Assembly (NCBI RefSeq): GCF_035492295.1
Contig: NZ_DATJJK010000256.1
Span: 1-25,787 of the forward strand
Length of the DNA: 25,787 nucleotides
Direction: 5' to 3'
From: Acidisoma sp035492295
GTDB lineage: Bacteria; Pseudomonadota; Alphaproteobacteria; Acetobacterales; Acetobacteraceae
The position numbers were made by a program, and so were the translations under genes. Positions 15,189 through 22,846 of this stretch are shown one piece after another. The notes under the pieces were generated by a model. The model searched no databases and was not told where the DNA came from. It was given only the letters and a program-made list of their open reading frames with translations. Each line of letters begins with the position of its first letter. Positions within the stretch are counted from its first letter, which is position 1.

Positions 15189-15508
15189 AGAATCTCGCCG
15201 GCCTCATGAAGCAGGCCTCCCAGATGCAGCAGAAGATGCAGGAGATGCAGGCAGCACTCGAAGCCGCCGAAGTCGAAGGCCAGGCCGGCGCCGGCATGGT
15301 GACCGTGGTGCTGAGCGGCAAGGGCGACATGAAGCGCGTCAAGATCGATCCCAAGCTCGCCGATCCGGCCGAGATGGAGATGCTCGAGGATCTCATGCTC
15401 GCCGCTCATGCCGATGCGCGGCGCAAGGTGGAGGCGATGACCGCCGAGCATATGCAGAATGCGACTGGCGGCTTGCAGCTGCCGCCCGGCATGAAGCTGC
15501 CCTTCTAA
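15185..15508 (+). CDS. ybaB: Nucleoid-associated protein, YbaB/EbfC family
   Basis: Small dimeric DNA-binding protein of 107 residues, normal for the family. The N-terminal helix MKNLAGLMKQASQMQQKMQE and the central VTVVLSGKGDMKRVKIDPKL are the classic YbaB signatures, followed by a helix rich in Asp/Glu/Ala and a Pro/Gly/Leu tail. The ATG at 15185 overlaps the dnaX TGA by four bases, indicating translational coupling. dnaX-ybaB-recR is a very conserved trio, and the family is thought to bind DNA without strong sequence preference. Confidence 0.95.
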   Translation: MKNLAGLMKQASQMQQKMQEMQAALEAAEVEGQAGAGMVTVVLSGKGDMKRVKIDPKLADPAEMEMLEDLMLAAHADARRKVEAMTAEHMQNATGGLQLPPGMKLPF

Positions 15509-15526
15509 GGACCGGTCGCCGCATCC

Positions 15527-16120
15527 ATGGGCGGCCCTGAGATCGACCGTCTGGTCGGCCTGCTCGCAAAGCTGCCGGGGCTCGGCCCCCGCAGCGCGCG
15601 ACGGGCGGCGCTCAAGCTTCTGCAGCAACCGGATACCCGCATGCTGCCGCTGGCCCAGGCGTTGGTGGAGGCGGCAAAAGCAGTCAAGCACTGTCACATT
15701 TGCGGCAATCTGGATGCGCAGGACCCCTGCACGATCTGTGCCGATCCGAACCGCGACCGCAGCCTGATCTGCGTCGTGGAGGGGGTGGGCGATCTCTGGG
15801 CGATCGAACGCGCGGGGGCGCATCGCGGCCTTTACCACGTATTGGGTGGGGTGCTCTCGCCGCTGGGCGGCATCGGGCCGGAGGATCTGAACCTCGGCCC
15901 CCTGTTGACGCGTCTGGCGGACGGAACGGTTACGGAGGTCATTCTGGCGCTGGGGGCGACTGTGGATGGTGCGGCGACGGTGCATTGGCTGAGCGAGCGA
16001 TTGGCCGGTGCCGGTGTGGCGGTCAGCCGTGTCGCCCATGGCGTGCCGATGGGCGGGGCGCTGGAAGTTCTGGATGACGGCACGCTCTCGACCGCGTTGC
16101 GTGCCCGCCGCCCAGCATGA
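15527..16120 (+). CDS. recR: Recombination mediator protein RecR
   Basis: Acts with RecO (and RecF) to load RecA onto SSB-coated single-stranded DNA. 197 residues, normal length. Features in order: helix-hairpin-helix LAKLPGLGPRSARR (13-26), a four-cysteine zinc finger (Cys56, Cys59, Cys68, Cys71; CHICGN...CTIC), and a Toprim domain (about 80-175) with VVEG (83-86), HVLGGVLSPLGGIGP (104-118) and the late LGATVDGAATVHWL segment. The ATG at 15527 follows ybaB by 18 bases and keeps the start expected for the family. Confidence 0.96.
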   Translation: MGGPEIDRLVGLLAKLPGLGPRSARRAALKLLQQPDTRMLPLAQALVEAAKAVKHCHICGNLDAQDPCTICADPNRDRSLICVVEGVGDLWAIERAGAHRGLYHVLGGVLSPLGGIGPEDLNLGPLLTRLADGTVTEVILALGATVDGAATVHWLSERLAGAGVAVSRVAHGVPMGGALEVLDDGTLSTALRARRPA

Positions 16121-16193
16121 ACTTTCGGCGACCACATCGTTTCGCTATGTTAAACGATCCCGGAAGACAAACCCGCTGGCCAGATTATTTGTT

Positions 16194-16199
16194 TATAAT
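16194..16199 (+). promoter_or_regulatory. Possible -10 element upstream of the glycine-zipper lipoprotein
   Basis: A perfect TATAAT in an AT-rich island (about 16181-16206), conspicuous in this GC-rich DNA and 62 bases before the lipoprotein ATG. There is no good -35 hexamer at 16-18 bases, so either an activator or another sigma factor would be needed, or the match is partly coincidental. Confidence 0.4.
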
Positions 16200-16261
16200 T
16201 TAAGAGGTTGAAACGCTTTCCCTGGACTGGAAAGCTTCGCATCCAAAGAGGGAGACGACAG

Positions 16262-16723
16262 ATGACTCGGCTGAACACCTTCAAGATCATGGCGCCTTTG
16301 GTCGCCGTCGGCCTGCTGGCCGGTTGTGCGGCGCCGACGCCGACAGGGCCGACCATCACCGCCGTTCCCCCCGCCGGCAAGAGCCTGACGCTCTTCCAGA
16401 ATGACGATTACACCTGCCGGAACTACGCCCAGCAAACCGTCGCCTATCCGGCGGCGACGCAGAACAGCCAGGGCAACGGTGTCGCGACCGCCGCGATCGG
16501 TACCGGCCTCGGTGCGGCGGCCGGTGCGCTGCTCGGCGCAGCTGGCGGCAATGCCGGCATGGGTGCGGCGATCGGCGCGGGCGCCGGCCTTCTCGGCGGT
16601 TCGGCCATCGGCGCCGGCCAGACCCAGCGCAAGGCGCAAGGCCTGCAGCAGATCTACAACAACGCCTATGCCCAGTGCATGACCTCCAGGGGCAACGGCA
16701 TCGTGCCGGGTTCGGGCTACTAG
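16262..16723 (+). CDS. Glycine-zipper lipoprotein
   Basis: 153-residue envelope protein. The signal peptide ends in a lipobox LLAGC, with the lipidated Cys at residue 22, so the mature protein should be membrane-anchored; no Asp follows the Cys, which favours outer-membrane sorting by E. coli rules. After an N-terminal segment with NDDYTCRNYAQQTV (46-60), a glycine-zipper stretch (about 74-118; GTGLGAAAGALLGAAGG and GAAIGAGAGLLGG) could insert into or pack against membrane. The C-terminal YNNAYAQCMTSRGN is a recurrent motif of this lipoprotein family. The ATG at 16262 has a GGGAG upstream; the ATG-like frame opening at 16208 lacks signal-peptide logic. Function unknown; a role in envelope stability is only inference. 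Confidence 0.85.
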   Translation: MTRLNTFKIMAPLVAVGLLAGCAAPTPTGPTITAVPPAGKSLTLFQNDDYTCRNYAQQTVAYPAATQNSQGNGVATAAIGTGLGAAAGALLGAAGGNAGMGAAIGAGAGLLGGSAIGAGQTQRKAQGLQQIYNNAYAQCMTSRGNGIVPGSGY

Positions 16724-16737
16724 GCACTGAAGCGGCC

Positions 16738-16796
16738 GAGTGTGGCTCACCTGTCGGATGAAGCCGGTTTCGCTTCCATCTGACACGATCACACTC
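16738..16796. repeat. Extragenic palindromic repeat, copy B
   Basis: A 59-base imperfect palindrome starting 14 bases after the lipoprotein stop codon. Outer arms are GAGTGTG (16738-16744) and CACACTC (16790-16796); inner arms are TCGGATG-AAGC and GCTTCCATCTGA. It aligns over its whole length with copy A (6506-6568), including GAGTGTG, GAAGC/AAGC, CGCTTC and CACGATCAC. Where the inner stems differ between copies, both sides change together, so base pairing is preserved. It may also act as a bidirectional transcription attenuator or mRNA-protecting hairpin. Confidence 0.65.
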
Positions 16797-16923
16797 TCGC
16801 CCGTGACGGCCGATATCCGCGGCGGGGAGCTTTCCATCGCGGATAGACACACCATCTGAAGGTTCAATTCCGAGTGGCGTCGTCCTGGCGGCGGCGCCAC
16901 GTCCATCAGAAAGGGTGTCACGC

Positions 16924-17382
16924 ATGAACAAGGATCACATCGAAGGCGCCTTCGACGAAGCCAAGGGCACCATCAAGGATGCCGTGGGCGGCGTTGCGGG
17001 CGACACGAAGACCGAGGCCGAGGGCAAGGCCGACAAGTTCGCCGGCCGCGCACAGCAGGCATGGGGCGATGCCCGCGATACGATCGACAGCGTCGCGGCC
17101 GATGCGGCCGAAGCTGCCGGGGATTTCGCTGACCAAGCCGAACCCGCCCTTCGCCACGCTGCAGAGACCGTCCGCGCCAAGGCGAGCGCGGTTGGCGGCA
17201 AGGTGTACGAGGCCGGGAGCGTCGCCGGCAGCACGGTCGCCAGCACGGTGAAGGAGCAGCCCCTGCTTGCCCTCATTGGCGTTGCGGCCGTGGGCTATCT
17301 CGCGGGCTATCTGCTGCACTCGCCCTCCAGCCCCTTCGCGCCGGAGCCGCGCTACCGTCGCGTCGTTCGCCGCTGGAGCTGA
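16924..17382 (+). CDS. CsbD-like protein with DUF883 (ElaB/YqjD)-like membrane anchor
   Basis: 152 residues. Residues 1-55 match the CsbD family (MNKDHIEGAFDEAKGTIKDA, then KTEAEGKADKFAGRAQQAWG), small hydrophilic stress proteins of unknown biochemistry. Residues 55-110 form an Ala-rich amphipathic region like late-embryogenesis or ElaB/YqjD proteins. Residues 110-133 (VKEQPLLALIGVAAVGYLAG) are the DUF883-type KEQP motif followed by a single transmembrane helix, ending in a short basic tail RYRRVVRRWS. The architecture suggests an inner-membrane-anchored, cytoplasm-facing helical protein, perhaps ribosome- or stress-related as for ElaB/YqjD. The ATG at 16924 has AAAGGG upstream; the GTG at 16915 is less likely. 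The 5' region holds a dyad GTGGCG/CGCCAC (16874-16900). Confidence 0.85.
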   Translation: MNKDHIEGAFDEAKGTIKDAVGGVAGDTKTEAEGKADKFAGRAQQAWGDARDTIDSVAADAAEAAGDFADQAEPALRHAAETVRAKASAVGGKVYEAGSVAGSTVASTVKEQPLLALIGVAAVGYLAGYLLHSPSSPFAPEPRYRRVVRRWS

Positions 17383-17409
17383 GCCGGATCCGGAAACGGA
17401 GGCGGCGGG

Positions 17410-18216
17410 TTATTCCGCGCCGCTCTCCGCCGGCCAGCCGCTGGAGACTGCCTCGCTGAAACGCGCCTCTTCGGTGGCGGACCCGGTTTCGCCGGTGGCC
17501 GCCATCAGCCGCCAGGCGCCGCCCGTCAGAATCTCGCAGGGCTGAAAGCGGGTCTTGTAGGCCATCTTGCGACTCTCGGAGACCCAGTAGCCGAGATAGA
17601 CATAGGGCAGGCCCATCGTGCGCGCCTGTCCGATAAGGTGCAGGATCGTGAAACTGCCGAGGGATTTGAAGGCGCTTTCGGCTTCGTAGAAGCTGTAGAC
17701 CGCGGAGAGGCCATCGGCCAGCCGATCGATCAGGCAGCAGCCCACAAGGCGCTGCGCCGGGTCCCGGAACTCGGTGACGAAGGTATCGATCGGCGTATCC
17801 TCGACCATCGCGCGGTAATCGTAGAAGCTCATCGCCGCCATATCCCCGTCTGCGTGGCGGGTTTGCTGGTAGCGCTGGAACAGCTGGTACTGCTCGACGG
17901 TCGCGACCGCCGGCACCTCCCGGGCGGTCAACGCGATATTGGCCTTGGCGATGCGCCGCAGCCCGCGATCGGCCTCAAAGAGGCCGACAGGAATCCGGAT
18001 CGGCACGCAGGCGCGGCAATTCGGACAGACAGGCGCGTAGGCGATGTTATGGCTGCGGCGGAACCCGGCGCGGGAAAGCCGGTCATGCAGGGACTCCGCT
18101 TCCGGCCCCGTCAACTCCGTCACCACCTTGCGTTCGGTCCGCCCCGGAAGATAGGGGCAGGGCAGGGGCGCGGTCGTGTAGAAGAAATTCGGCCGACGGA
18201 TGGTCCGGTAGTTCAT
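17410..18216 (-). CDS. bpt: Leucyl/arginyl-tRNA--protein transferase (aspartate/glutamate leucyltransferase, Bpt/ATE family)
   Basis: Transfers an amino acid (leucine in characterised bacterial Bpt, arginine in eukaryotic ATE1) from its tRNA to N-terminal Asp/Glu of proteins, creating an N-degron for ClpS/ClpAP. 268 residues from ATG 18216. The N-terminal cysteine cluster is visible: Cys20 (PLPCPYLPGR) and CPNCRAC (Cys64, Cys67, Cys70). It is followed by RRSHNIAYAP, the GNAT-like core with SAVYSFYEAE (171-180), SLGSFTILHLIGQA and YVYLGYWVSESRKMAYK. Upstream codons to 18372 are open but not family-like. It lies 55 bases after the RDD gene on the same strand. Amino-acid specificity cannot be read from the sequence. 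Confidence 0.92.
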   Translation of the reverse strand: MNYRTIRRPNFFYTTAPLPCPYLPGRTERKVVTELTGPEAESLHDRLSRAGFRRSHNIAYAPVCPNCRACVPIRIPVGLFEADRGLRRIAKANIALTAREVPAVATVEQYQLFQRYQQTRHADGDMAAMSFYDYRAMVEDTPIDTFVTEFRDPAQRLVGCCLIDRLADGLSAVYSFYEAESAFKSLGSFTILHLIGQARTMGLPYVYLGYWVSESRKMAYKTRFQPCEILTGGAWRLMAATGETGSATEEARFSEAVSSGWPAESGAE

Positions 18217-18271
18217 CGCCGCGTTGCGCCTCCTGGTCCGGGCGGGCACACCCGCCGGTTCAGATGTCGTG

Positions 18272-18739
18272 TCACCATGGCCGTGGTTCCAGAGCACCCG
18301 CGCGGACGATGACCAAACCCGACAGCATGTCGTGGATCGCGCGCCGCCGGGTGGTGACGAGCGCGACTCCAAGCCAGATCACGCCGGCGACCAGCGTGAG
18401 GTAGAGCAGGCCGGTGAAGGCGATAGCCTGGACCAGGGTGGCCCGGCCGAGATCATCGGCGCGCCGCACACTGAGACCGACCGCCATCTGCCCTGGCGTC
18501 GCCATGGCGGGGCTCGCCATCCATCCGGCGAGGTAGATCAGGCCTACCAGCAGCACGAGATGCGCAGGCCCCCGCAGCAGGCCGAAACTCATCAGGTGGA
18601 TGAAGGCGAAAACGAAGGCGAAACCCAGCGTCACTATCATGATCAGAAAGCTGTCGATGAAGAACGCCGCGACGCGGCGGCTCGGGACGCCCCAGGTGAG
18701 GCTGTCATCATCGACGGGGATGGCGTTCATCGTGCTCAC
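18272..18739 (-). CDS. RDD family membrane protein
   Basis: 155-residue inner-membrane protein of unknown function with the RDD motif region VPSRRVAAFFIDSFLIMIV (18-36; Arg and Asp in place), two further hydrophobic segments (about 58-75 and 105-127) and the terminal TTRRRAIHDMLSGLVIVRA (129-147), which is the second conserved RDD signature. The GTG start at 18739 overlaps the acylase stop by four bases (GTGA), implying coupled translation; the ATG at 18730 is an alternative. RDD proteins next to bpt are seen in other alphaproteobacteria, from memory, so the linkage may be functional. Confidence 0.88.
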   Translation of the reverse strand: MSTMNAIPVDDDSLTWGVPSRRVAAFFIDSFLIMIVTLGFAFVFAFIHLMSFGLLRGPAHLVLLVGLIYLAGWMASPAMATPGQMAVGLSVRRADDLGRATLVQAIAFTGLLYLTLVAGVIWLGVALVTTRRRAIHDMLSGLVIVRAGALEPRPW

Positions 18740-21186
18740 GGTTTCGATTTTGGCATGATCCTGATCTGGCGGGAAACAACATTTGGCTCCGGTCCGAGTT
18801 GCACCATGCCACCCGTGCGCCAGCGTTGCAGAAAATCGAAGGCGTGCTGGTCCAGAAGGTCGCCCGACTGCCCAGGCGCGATAACGAAGAGGCTGCGATC
18901 GAGATTGGCGATGTCATAGACGCCGCGGAATTCCGGCCCGTGCACTGCGGTGAATTCCTCCCGCCCGGGGCCGAAGCCCGGCGCTTCGGCGTCGATCGTC
19001 GTGGCATCGCCCGGCACCGGAACGCGCGCGTCGCCCAAGCCCCCAATGATGGGCAGGCGCGAGACGATGGGATGGGCAAAGAGCGCCTTATGCGCGCGGT
19101 CCCATCGCCAGCGTGCGTAGCGCGCGCCCCAGAGCGGCCGCAGCTTGGCCATGGCATCGTCCAGCGCAGGGCGGAGATAGGGGCGGCAATCTCCCCCGCA
19201 CCAGACAGCGGCGGCCTTGCCCTCGCCCCCGGCCGGGACGAGCAGGCTCATGACGAAGCTGTCCCGTAGCACCGCACCCGAATCGGGCGGCACGCCGTTC
19301 GCCTTCAGCACGCGGTCCCCGAAAGCCTCCATCCAGGCGTTGAAGATGAGGGGCTGGGGCGCATGCGCGGCCATCCGCCCGTCCCAGCCGTGCAGCAGGG
19401 CAGCGGCCGGCGCCGCCGGATCGTCTTTCGGCACCATGACGGCATTGAGCACCGGCAGCAGGCGGCGGGCGTAGTCGCTCACCACGTCCATCTGCATGGC
19501 CGCGAAACTTTCAAGACTGTCCAGCGGCTGGGCATCCAGCAGCTGGCGTATGCGCGCGGCGCGCCAGCCTCCGAAAGCGTCCCGGCTGATCATGACCGGA
19601 AAATCCCGCCCCACGGTCGGTTCGTTGGCATTGAGCAGGACGCCGGAGGCAGGGTTGACGTCGTGCGGCAGGGCGCTGCCGGCGGCCCAGCCGGTCCAGT
19701 CGTGCCGCCCATCCGCGCCATCCTCCGGCCAAGCGCCGTCTCCGCTGCGCCGGATCGGCACGCGGCCGGTGGTGTAGAAGGCGATATTGCCCGCCGTATC
19801 AGCGGCCATCAGGTTCTGCACCGGGCTGGTGATCTTCTGCGCGGCAAGGCCCGCATCCGAGACCCAGCGGGCATTGTCGAGTGCCAGCAGCCCGTCCGCC
19901 GCGGTATCGTGCGGCGCCAGGCTCGCCATCTCGACCGTGAGCACGGTATGGGCGTCTGGCCCCTGGCCGATCACCGGGCCGTGCCGGGTCGTGCGCACGT
20001 CAAGCACCACGTCGGGCCGGCCGCGCACATGGATCACCTCCCGCCGGTGGCCGAAGGGTTTCGGCCCGTCGGGGGTCTCGTACTGCGTGCCGTCCGCGGT
20101 TACATGCTCGATGAAGACATCTTCGGTATCGGCGCCCGTCGTCGTGAAGGTCCAGGCGACGTGCTGGTTGTGGCCGATGACGAGGAAGGGAACGCCGGGG
20201 ACGGTCGCGCCCGCCAGCAAGCCGCTCGGCGTGTCGATCCGGGCCAGATACCAGATCCCGGGAAAGCCGAAGGCGAGATGCGGGTCACCCGCCAGCAGAG
20301 GCCGGCCGGTATTGGTGTGCGTTCCGGCTGCCGCCCATTCGTTGGAAGCCTGGGCCGGTTGGGTGAAGGGTTGCGGGAAGTGGCGAAGCCAGGTCAGCGC
20401 CTGCTGGGCGGCCTTGGCGGCCCCGGGCGGGGCAGCCGCCGCCTGATCGGGCTGCCTGCCGGGAGCTGCCGCCGGCCACAGGCTGTCGATCTGGGCGCGG
20501 GGCATCGTGCCGGAGAGCGCGAGGCGCGCGAGTTCGGCCTGCCAGTTGCCCGAGAGCCAAAGCCCCATCATCTTGCCCCAGAGCAGGCTGTCCACGATGG
20601 TCCAGGGTTCCGGCTTGCCGAGCACGAGATATTCCGGGGCGGTGAATCGCCCGCGCTTGGCAAGCCAGGCATTCACGCCGTTGGCATAGGCCTGCAGCAT
20701 CGCCCGCGCCTGGGGCGAAAGATCGGCGACATCGGCCTCGGCACTCGCGCGGGTTCCGAGCGTCCGCATCTCCCGGTCATTCGGCAGCGCCGCGGGCCCA
20801 AGCAAGGCTGCGAGCGTGCCGCCCGCCGCCCGGCGCATCAGGTCCATCTGAAAGAAGCGGTCGCGTGCGTGGATATAGCCGAGGGCGGCCGCCGCATCCG
20901 TGTCCGAGGCCGCGCGGATGAACGGAATGTCATTGCTGTCGAAAGCGACGCCCACGGGATCGACCACGCCCGCAATGGTCAGCACGTCGTCCTGCGGTGG
21001 CAGGATACGCCAGAGGATCGCGGCGAGGCCCGCGGCGAACAGGCAGATCACCAGCCCGATTGCCGTCAGCGTGCGCTTCAGCCCCCGCGACAGCCGGGGC
21101 GAGCGCGACCGCGTGCCAGCCGGGCCCGGCTTATCCTCGGTCTCTGCGATGGTGGCGATCCCCGATGTTGAAAGCTTTGGCCGCAA
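18736..21186 (-). CDS. Penicillin acylase-family N-terminal nucleophile hydrolase (penicillin G, AHL or other amide)
   Basis: About 816 residues, normal for the pre-proenzyme of this family. A single N-terminal transmembrane or signal helix (about 38-60) targets it to the periplasm or envelope. The alpha-chain region holds VAFDSNDIPFIRA and ALGYIHARDRFFQMDLMRR (101-119), the typical (G/H)Y..A.DR..QMD motif. The autocatalytic Ser nucleophile is Ser281 in QASNEWAAAG, preceded by the expected spacer. Then GDPHLAF, IGHNQHVAWTFTTTGADTEDV and LLNANEPT fit the beta chain. Substrate cannot be predicted: quorum-quenching acylases and beta-lactam acylases share these motifs. The start is uncertain: no ATG is available near the N-terminus; TTG 21186 is the furthest upstream. 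It overlaps the RDD gene. Confidence 0.9.
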   Translation of the reverse strand: MRPKLSTSGIATIAETEDKPGPAGTRSRSPRLSRGLKRTLTAIGLVICLFAAGLAAILWRILPPQDDVLTIAGVVDPVGVAFDSNDIPFIRAASDTDAAAALGYIHARDRFFQMDLMRRAAGGTLAALLGPAALPNDREMRTLGTRASAEADVADLSPQARAMLQAYANGVNAWLAKRGRFTAPEYLVLGKPEPWTIVDSLLWGKMMGLWLSGNWQAELARLALSGTMPRAQIDSLWPAAAPGRQPDQAAAAPPGAAKAAQQALTWLRHFPQPFTQPAQASNEWAAAGTHTNTGRPLLAGDPHLAFGFPGIWYLARIDTPSGLLAGATVPGVPFLVIGHNQHVAWTFTTTGADTEDVFIEHVTADGTQYETPDGPKPFGHRREVIHVRGRPDVVLDVRTTRHGPVIGQGPDAHTVLTVEMASLAPHDTAADGLLALDNARWVSDAGLAAQKITSPVQNLMAADTAGNIAFYTTGRVPIRRSGDGAWPEDGADGRHDWTGWAAGSALPHDVNPASGVLLNANEPTVGRDFPVMISRDAFGGWRAARIRQLLDAQPLDSLESFAAMQMDVVSDYARRLLPVLNAVMVPKDDPAAPAAALLHGWDGRMAAHAPQPLIFNAWMEAFGDRVLKANGVPPDSGAVLRDSFVMSLLVPAGGEGKAAAVWCGGDCRPYLRPALDDAMAKLRPLWGARYARWRWDRAHKALFAHPIVSRLPIIGGLGDARVPVPGDATTIDAEAPGFGPGREEFTAVHGPEFRGVYDIANLDRSLFVIAPGQSGDLLDQHAFDFLQRWRTGGMVQLGPEPNVVSRQIRIMPKSKP

Positions 21187-21274
21187 GGGTCATGACTGGT
21201 GCCCAAGATGCAAGTGCCGTCTGCATGACGGTCGCAGTGCCGCGCCATCCGGCGGCGGCGAGGAAGGGAAATGC

Positions 21275-22111
21275 ATGGAACCGCGAACAGGGACAATCCG
21301 ATACCTGCTGCCGGACGGCTTCCACGACATGGCCTTCGGCGAATGGGGGGAGGCGGGAAAACCGGTGGTGGTCTGCGTCCACGGCCTGACGCGCCAGGGC
21401 CGGGATTTCGACCGGCTGGCCCGGAGTTTGGCGGGTGATTTCCACGTGATCTGCCCGGACCTGCCCGGGCGCGGGCGCTCCGACTGGCTTTCCGATCCAG
21501 GTCTCTATCAGCCGCTGAGCTATGTGACGGCGCTCGCGACTCTCCTCGCGACCCTGCCGCAGAAGGTTTTTTGGGTCGGGACGTCGCTGGGGGGCATCTG
21601 CGGCCTGATTCTCGCCGCGCAGGGCAAAACCCCGATCGCCCGGCTGGTGTTGAACGACATCGGCCCCTTCATCCCCGAGGCGGCGCTGGCCCGCATCCGG
21701 GACTATATGCAGCCGCCGCCGGTCTTCCCCGATCTCCCGGCGCTGGAAGCGCACCTTCGCGTGATCCACGCGCCCTTCGGCGTGCCGGATGACGCCGGCT
21801 GGGCCGAGATGGCGGCTGCCTCCTCCCGTCCGGTCGCGGGTGGGGTGACGCTGCACTACGATCCGGCGATTGGTGAGCCCCTTCGCGCGGCCGAGCCTGC
21901 GGACGTCAATCTCTGGCCCTTCTGGGAAAAGATCGTGGCGCCGACGCTAACGATCAGAGGCGCGTTGAGCGATCTCCTGCTGCCCGAGACCCTGGAGCAG
22001 ATGGCGCGCCCGGGTTCGGAAAGCCTTGTGCTGCCGGGCGTCGGTCACGCGCCGGCGCTGATGGATGAAACGACCATTGCCGCGATCGGAAGGTTCCTGA
22101 GAGGGATTTGA
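21275..22111 (+). CDS. Alpha/beta-fold hydrolase
   Basis: 278-residue cytoplasmic hydrolase. Oxyanion-hole region VVCVHGLTRQGRDFDRLAR (32-50), the nucleophile elbow GTSLGG with Ser104, an acid at about Asp233 (RGALSDLLLP) and His258 (GVGHAP) form a plausible catalytic triad. DLPGRGRSDW (62-71) is typical of esterase, lactonase or haloperoxidase-like members. The cap region contains LVLNDIGPFIPEAALARI. The ATG at 21275 has AGGAAGGGA just upstream; upstream in-frame codons run antisense through the acylase gene. Its promoter region (89 bases) is shared with the divergent acylase. It precedes speD by 180 bases, so it is probably a separate unit. Substrate unknown. Confidence 0.9.
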   Translation: MEPRTGTIRYLLPDGFHDMAFGEWGEAGKPVVVCVHGLTRQGRDFDRLARSLAGDFHVICPDLPGRGRSDWLSDPGLYQPLSYVTALATLLATLPQKVFWVGTSLGGICGLILAAQGKTPIARLVLNDIGPFIPEAALARIRDYMQPPPVFPDLPALEAHLRVIHAPFGVPDDAGWAEMAAASSRPVAGGVTLHYDPAIGEPLRAAEPADVNLWPFWEKIVAPTLTIRGALSDLLLPETLEQMARPGSESLVLPGVGHAPALMDETTIAAIGRFLRGI

Positions 22112-22190
22112 CCCCAAACCGGGTGACGTGGAGGAAACTCTTACCCAAATGCATAGCCGAGGTCAGGTCCGATACCATAATTTCACTTGC

Positions 22191-22257
22191 GCCAAGGGGC
22201 TAGCGACCGCATAACCCGCCGCCTTGGCCCCAGGGGGCATGCCATGAGGGCATGTCC
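22191..22257 (+). other. Two-hairpin leader upstream of speD
   Basis: The 180-base space before speD contains two successive stems: GCCAAGG (22191-22197) with CCTTGGC (22222-22228), and GGGCATGCC (22235-22243) with GGCATGTCC (22249-22257), a nine-pair stem with a five-base loop. The second stem lies just 20 bases before the GAGGGAG ribosome-binding site. No T-tract follows, so this is not an intrinsic terminator. I do not recognise it as a named riboswitch. An AT-rich CATAAT (22176-22181) just upstream could be a -10 element. Confidence 0.45.
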
Positions 22258-22291
22258 AACAGGCCGTCCTACTGGTTGAGGGAGCATGCGC

Positions 22292-22753
22292 ATGAACGCA
22301 CTTGCCCGACTGGGGATGGTCTCGGATTTCCCGAGCGAGAACCAGACGTCTGCAACGGCCGCCGAAGCGGAGGTGCAGAAGGATTATTGGATCGAACGCG
22401 ACGGGCAGCGGTTTGCGGGCACGCATCTGCTGGTCGATCTGTGGGGAGCGACGAATCTCGACGAGCCCGATCACATCGATCGCGCATTGCGCGAGGCTGC
22501 AATCGTTTCCGGCGCCACGATCCTGCATTCGCATTTCCACCATTTCTCGCCGAATGGTGGGGTCTCTGGCGTGCTCGTGCTCGCCGAGAGCCACATCTCC
22601 ATCCACACCTGGCCGGAGAAGAACTTCGCCGCGATCGACATGTTCATGTGCGGCGAATGCGACCCGAAGCTCGGCATTCCGGTGCTCGAGGCGGCGTTCT
22701 CGCCGTCGCGGATCGACCTGGACGAGCAGCTGCGCGGCCGCCGCGGCGAATAA
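22292..22753 (+). CDS. speD: S-adenosylmethionine decarboxylase proenzyme
   Basis: Self-cleaving pyruvoyl enzyme making decarboxylated SAM, the aminopropyl donor for spermidine synthase. 153 residues. The cleavage/pyruvoyl site is Glu99-Ser100 in LAESHISIHTWPE; the catalytic His105 and Cys120 (MFMCGEC) correspond to His68 and Cys83 of the Thermotoga enzyme. GTHLLVDLWGATNLD (43-57) is the N-terminal signature. I chose ATG 22292 because GAGGGAG (22278-22284) is seven bases upstream; the ATG at 22286 is only one base from it. It is followed by speE after a 93-base gap containing a strong hairpin. Confidence 0.96.
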   Translation: MNALARLGMVSDFPSENQTSATAAEAEVQKDYWIERDGQRFAGTHLLVDLWGATNLDEPDHIDRALREAAIVSGATILHSHFHHFSPNGGVSGVLVLAESHISIHTWPEKNFAAIDMFMCGECDPKLGIPVLEAAFSPSRIDLDEQLRGRRGE

Positions 22754-22783
22754 GCCGCCCGATCACCTCTCATCGCTGACGAT

Positions 22784-22821
22784 CGCGACCCGTTTGTGGC
22801 AGAGGCCACTGACGGGTCGCG
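22784..22821 (+). other. Intercistronic hairpin between speD and speE
   Basis: CGCGACCCGT (22784-22793) and ACGGGTCGCG (22812-22821) form ten perfect base pairs, with a nested GTGGC/GCCAC stem (22796-22809) around an AGAG loop: a stable compound stem-loop of 38 bases. No T-run follows, so an intrinsic terminator is unlikely. An RNA-processing, mRNA-stabilising or partial-attenuation element setting the speD:speE ratio is plausible. Confidence 0.55.
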
Positions 22822-22846
22822 TCCTTATCTGACATCGGAGCAGCCC

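Noticed and set aside
19363..21171. 602-codon plus-strand open frame opposite the acylase gene
   Set aside because: GC-driven shadow; the minus-strand protein has the full acylase motif set and this one has none.
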